This document shows, one piece after another, positions 62,642-64,000 of a DNA stretch of 64,000 nt. Position 1 is the first letter of the stretch. Each line of letters starts with the position of its first letter. A program made the position numbers and the translations under genes. The notes beneath the pieces are model-generated. The model was not told the origin of the DNA. It worked only from the letters and a program-made list of their open reading frames with translations, and made no database searches. Source of the DNA: Flavobacterium sp. LHD-85 (GTDB taxonomy: Bacteria; Bacteroidota; Bacteroidia; Flavobacteriales; Flavobacteriaceae); the NCBI RefSeq assembly GCF_030929595.1, contig NZ_JAVFVR010000011.1:62001-126000 (forward strand), read 5' to 3'.

Positions 62642-62974
62642 ATGGGAGCAACAAAAACAGATCATTTTACAGAAAGCCAGAATGAGCTGGCTATTTTAGC
62701 TAAAGCGTTAGGACATCCTGCGCGTATTGCTATTATGGAATATTTATTAAAAGTGGATGCCTGCATCTGCGGAGATATTGTAAACGAACTTCCTCTTTCA
62801 CAGCCGACAGTTTCCCAACATTTGAAAGAATTAAAAAATGCCGGCCTCATTAAAGGAAGTATTGAAGGAAATTCAATCTGCTATTGTATCAATGAACCAG
62901 GACTCGAAAAGATAAAAGGATTTTTTGAGCATATATCAAATCATTTAGCAAAAAAGAGAAATGAATGCTGTTAA
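62642..62974 (+). CDS. arsR: ArsR-family metalloregulator
   Basis: 110 residues from ATG 62642; a frame extension to 62594 would read through the promoter and is rejected. The winged-helix HTH is clear (ALGHPARIAIMEYLL, LPLSQPTVSQHLKELKNAGL, IKGSIEGNSICYCI). VDACICGDIV gives the cysteine pair C-x-C in the recognition-helix region, the usual arsenite/antimonite binding site of ArsR; further cysteines lie in ICYCI and at the C-terminus (ECC). It would repress this operon until arsenite binds. Confidence 0.92.
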   Translation: MGATKTDHFTESQNELAILAKALGHPARIAIMEYLLKVDACICGDIVNELPLSQPTVSQHLKELKNAGLIKGSIEGNSICYCINEPGLEKIKGFFEHISNHLAKKRNECC

Positions 62975-62984
62975 TTTTAGACAT

Positions 62985-63470
62985 ATGGAAATCAGAAAAC
63001 TTTCAAGCAAAGATTGGGATCAGGTAAAATTAATCTACCAAAAAGGAATCGACACTGGCAACGCCACTTTTCAAACTAGTGCCCCAACATGGGAAGACTG
63101 GGACCAGTCGCACCTTACTTCTTGCCGAATTGTGATGGAAGAATACGGCAAAGTAATTGGATGGGCCGCCCTCACTCCCGTTTCTTCCCGTTGCGTATAT
63201 GCAGGGGTGGCAGAAGTAAGCGTATATGTTGATTCTGTGCATTCAGGAAAAGGAATTGGCCTTGCTCTTTTAAATGAACTTGTAAATCAAAGTGAAGAAG
63301 AAGGCATCTGGACACTTCAGGCAGGAATATTTCCAGAGAATATAGCAAGCCTACGCATCCATGAAAAAGCTGGTTTCAGGATACTTGGAATAAGGGAAAA
63401 AATCGGAAAACAGAATGGTATCTGGAGAGATACTGCGCTTCTTGAAAGAAGAAGCTCTGCTATTATTTAA
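62985..63470 (+). CDS. GNAT acetyltransferase (ArsN/phosphinothricin-type)
   Basis: 161 residues from MEIRKLSSKD at 62985, a usual GNAT start; an ATG at 62961 would overlap the end of arsR and add 8 residues. The acetyl-CoA loop is present (VHSGKGIGLALLNEL), with VYAGVAEVSVYV before it and NIASLRIHEKAGFRILG after it, plus GIWRDTALLERR at the end as in phosphinothricin acetyltransferases. In ars operons such enzymes (ArsN1) N-acetylate arsinothricin; here that is inferred from its neighbours. A general phosphinothricin-type acetyltransferase is the alternative. Confidence 0.9.
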   Translation: MEIRKLSSKDWDQVKLIYQKGIDTGNATFQTSAPTWEDWDQSHLTSCRIVMEEYGKVIGWAALTPVSSRCVYAGVAEVSVYVDSVHSGKGIGLALLNELVNQSEEEGIWTLQAGIFPENIASLRIHEKAGFRILGIREKIGKQNGIWRDTALLERRSSAII

Positions 63471-63502
63471 TAAAAATATAGTTTAACTAAATATAAAAAA
63501 TC

Positions 63503-63976
63503 ATGAAACTTTCAGAAATTAAAGAAGTGCTTAAAACAGTTGAAGCTGTAAATTTTGAACTGCCTGACGGCACATTTGTACCAGAATATTTTCACGTAAC
63601 TGAAGTAGGTTTAGTTACCAAAAATTTCATTGATTGCGGAGGAACGGTTAGAAAAGAAACTGTGGTAAACTTTCAGCTTTGGGATGCCAACGACTACGAA
63701 CACAGGCTTAAACCACAGAAACTAATTCACATAATCGAACTTTCAGAAAAAGTGCTTGGAATTGAGGATCATGAAATTGAAGTGGAATACCAAAACACAA
63801 CTATTGGTAAATACGATTTAGATTTTGATGGAAAAAACTTCACTTTACTTAATAAGCAGACAGCTTGCCTTGCTCAAGAACAGTGCGGCATTCCGTCAGA
63901 AAAACCTAAAGTGAAATTATCTCAGCTAAATTCTGACAACGGTTCTTCATGCACTCCGGGCGGAGGATGCTGCTAA
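63503..63976 (+). CDS. DUF6428-family protein with Cys-rich tail
   Basis: 157 residues, cytoplasmic. The sequence MKLSEIKEVLKTVEAVNFEL, FVPEYFHVTEVGLVTKNFID and WDANDYEHRLKPQKLIHIIE fits DUF6428, commonly placed after arsR in Bacteroidota. The last 45 residues contain several cysteines, ending SSCTPGGGCC, which could bind arsenite or another metal. It precedes what should be arsenate reductase or the arsenite exporter outside the window. Biochemical role unknown. Confidence 0.85.
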   Translation: MKLSEIKEVLKTVEAVNFELPDGTFVPEYFHVTEVGLVTKNFIDCGGTVRKETVVNFQLWDANDYEHRLKPQKLIHIIELSEKVLGIEDHEIEVEYQNTTIGKYDLDFDGKNFTLLNKQTACLAQEQCGIPSEKPKVKLSQLNSDNGSSCTPGGGCC

Positions 63977-64000
63977 TACGACTATTTATGGGTAGAAAAG

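Overview
The window reads as chromosomal DNA of a Flavobacterium-like member of the Bacteroidota. It is strongly A/T rich and has a SusC/SusD polysaccharide utilization locus (PUL) with a hybrid two-component sensor, a FecI/FecR/TonB-receptor trio, DUF5777, LRR and WG-repeat proteins, a type IX secretion (T9SS) sorting tail and TAnnTTTG-type promoter boxes. No rRNA, tRNA, CRISPR array or intact transposase was recognised.

Layout. 0-11.3 kb is a decayed stretch. It holds an edge-truncated secreted protein, remnants of a D-amino-acid oxidase, an S41 peptidase N-terminus fused to a foreign C-terminus, a frameshifted small secreted protein, a glycosyltransferase-like gene with two frameshifts and a PepSY C-terminal fragment, mixed with intact genes (MliC-like lipoprotein, AraC-type HTH, S41 peptidase) and dispersed repeats. 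11.3-20.1 kb is ordinary: a lipoprotein, a FecI-FecR-TonB receptor cell-surface signalling unit, an HxlR/OB-fold/DUF5777/cytochrome c/YceI operon and a possible hotdog-fold protein. 20.3-35.1 kb is a fructan PUL on the minus strand: hybrid sensor-regulator, MFS sugar transporter, exo-acting GH32, SusC, SusD, DUF4960 surface lipoprotein, a second GH32 and fructokinase. The order closely recalls the Bacteroides thetaiotaomicron levan locus. Fructan is bound and cut at the surface, oligosaccharides pass SusC/D, the periplasmic GH32 releases fructose, the sensor's periplasmic domain detects it, the MFS protein imports it and the kinase phosphorylates it.

35.4-51.8 kb is accessory DNA bracketed by two near-identical direct repeats of about 330 bp. 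It carries a minus-strand operon of exported proteins (DKNYY-like/TonB_C chimera, MORN-like lipoprotein, a very large WG-repeat protein split by one in-frame stop), a frameshifted paralog facing away, a beta-lactamase-fold hydrolase with a SusE-like tail, a TlpA-type thioredoxin, an LRR protein and an LprI-like protein. 51.9-62.0 kb contains a transglutaminase-like TPR protein divergent from a tight six-gene operon: O-antigen-ligase-like/TPR, transglutaminase-like, helical LTxxQ-type protein, Sel1 protein with a T9SS tail, and two unknown secreted proteins. 62.6 kb to the end starts an arsenic-type operon (ArsR, GNAT acetyltransferase, DUF6428 protein) that probably continues outside.

The most unusual structure is a dispersed repeat family (called B here) of nine copies, all in the same orientation. 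Most recognisable copies end in a terminator-like hairpin, and in the reverse strand they keep a short peptide C-terminus in frame. A second family (A) folds into a stem with compensatory base changes.
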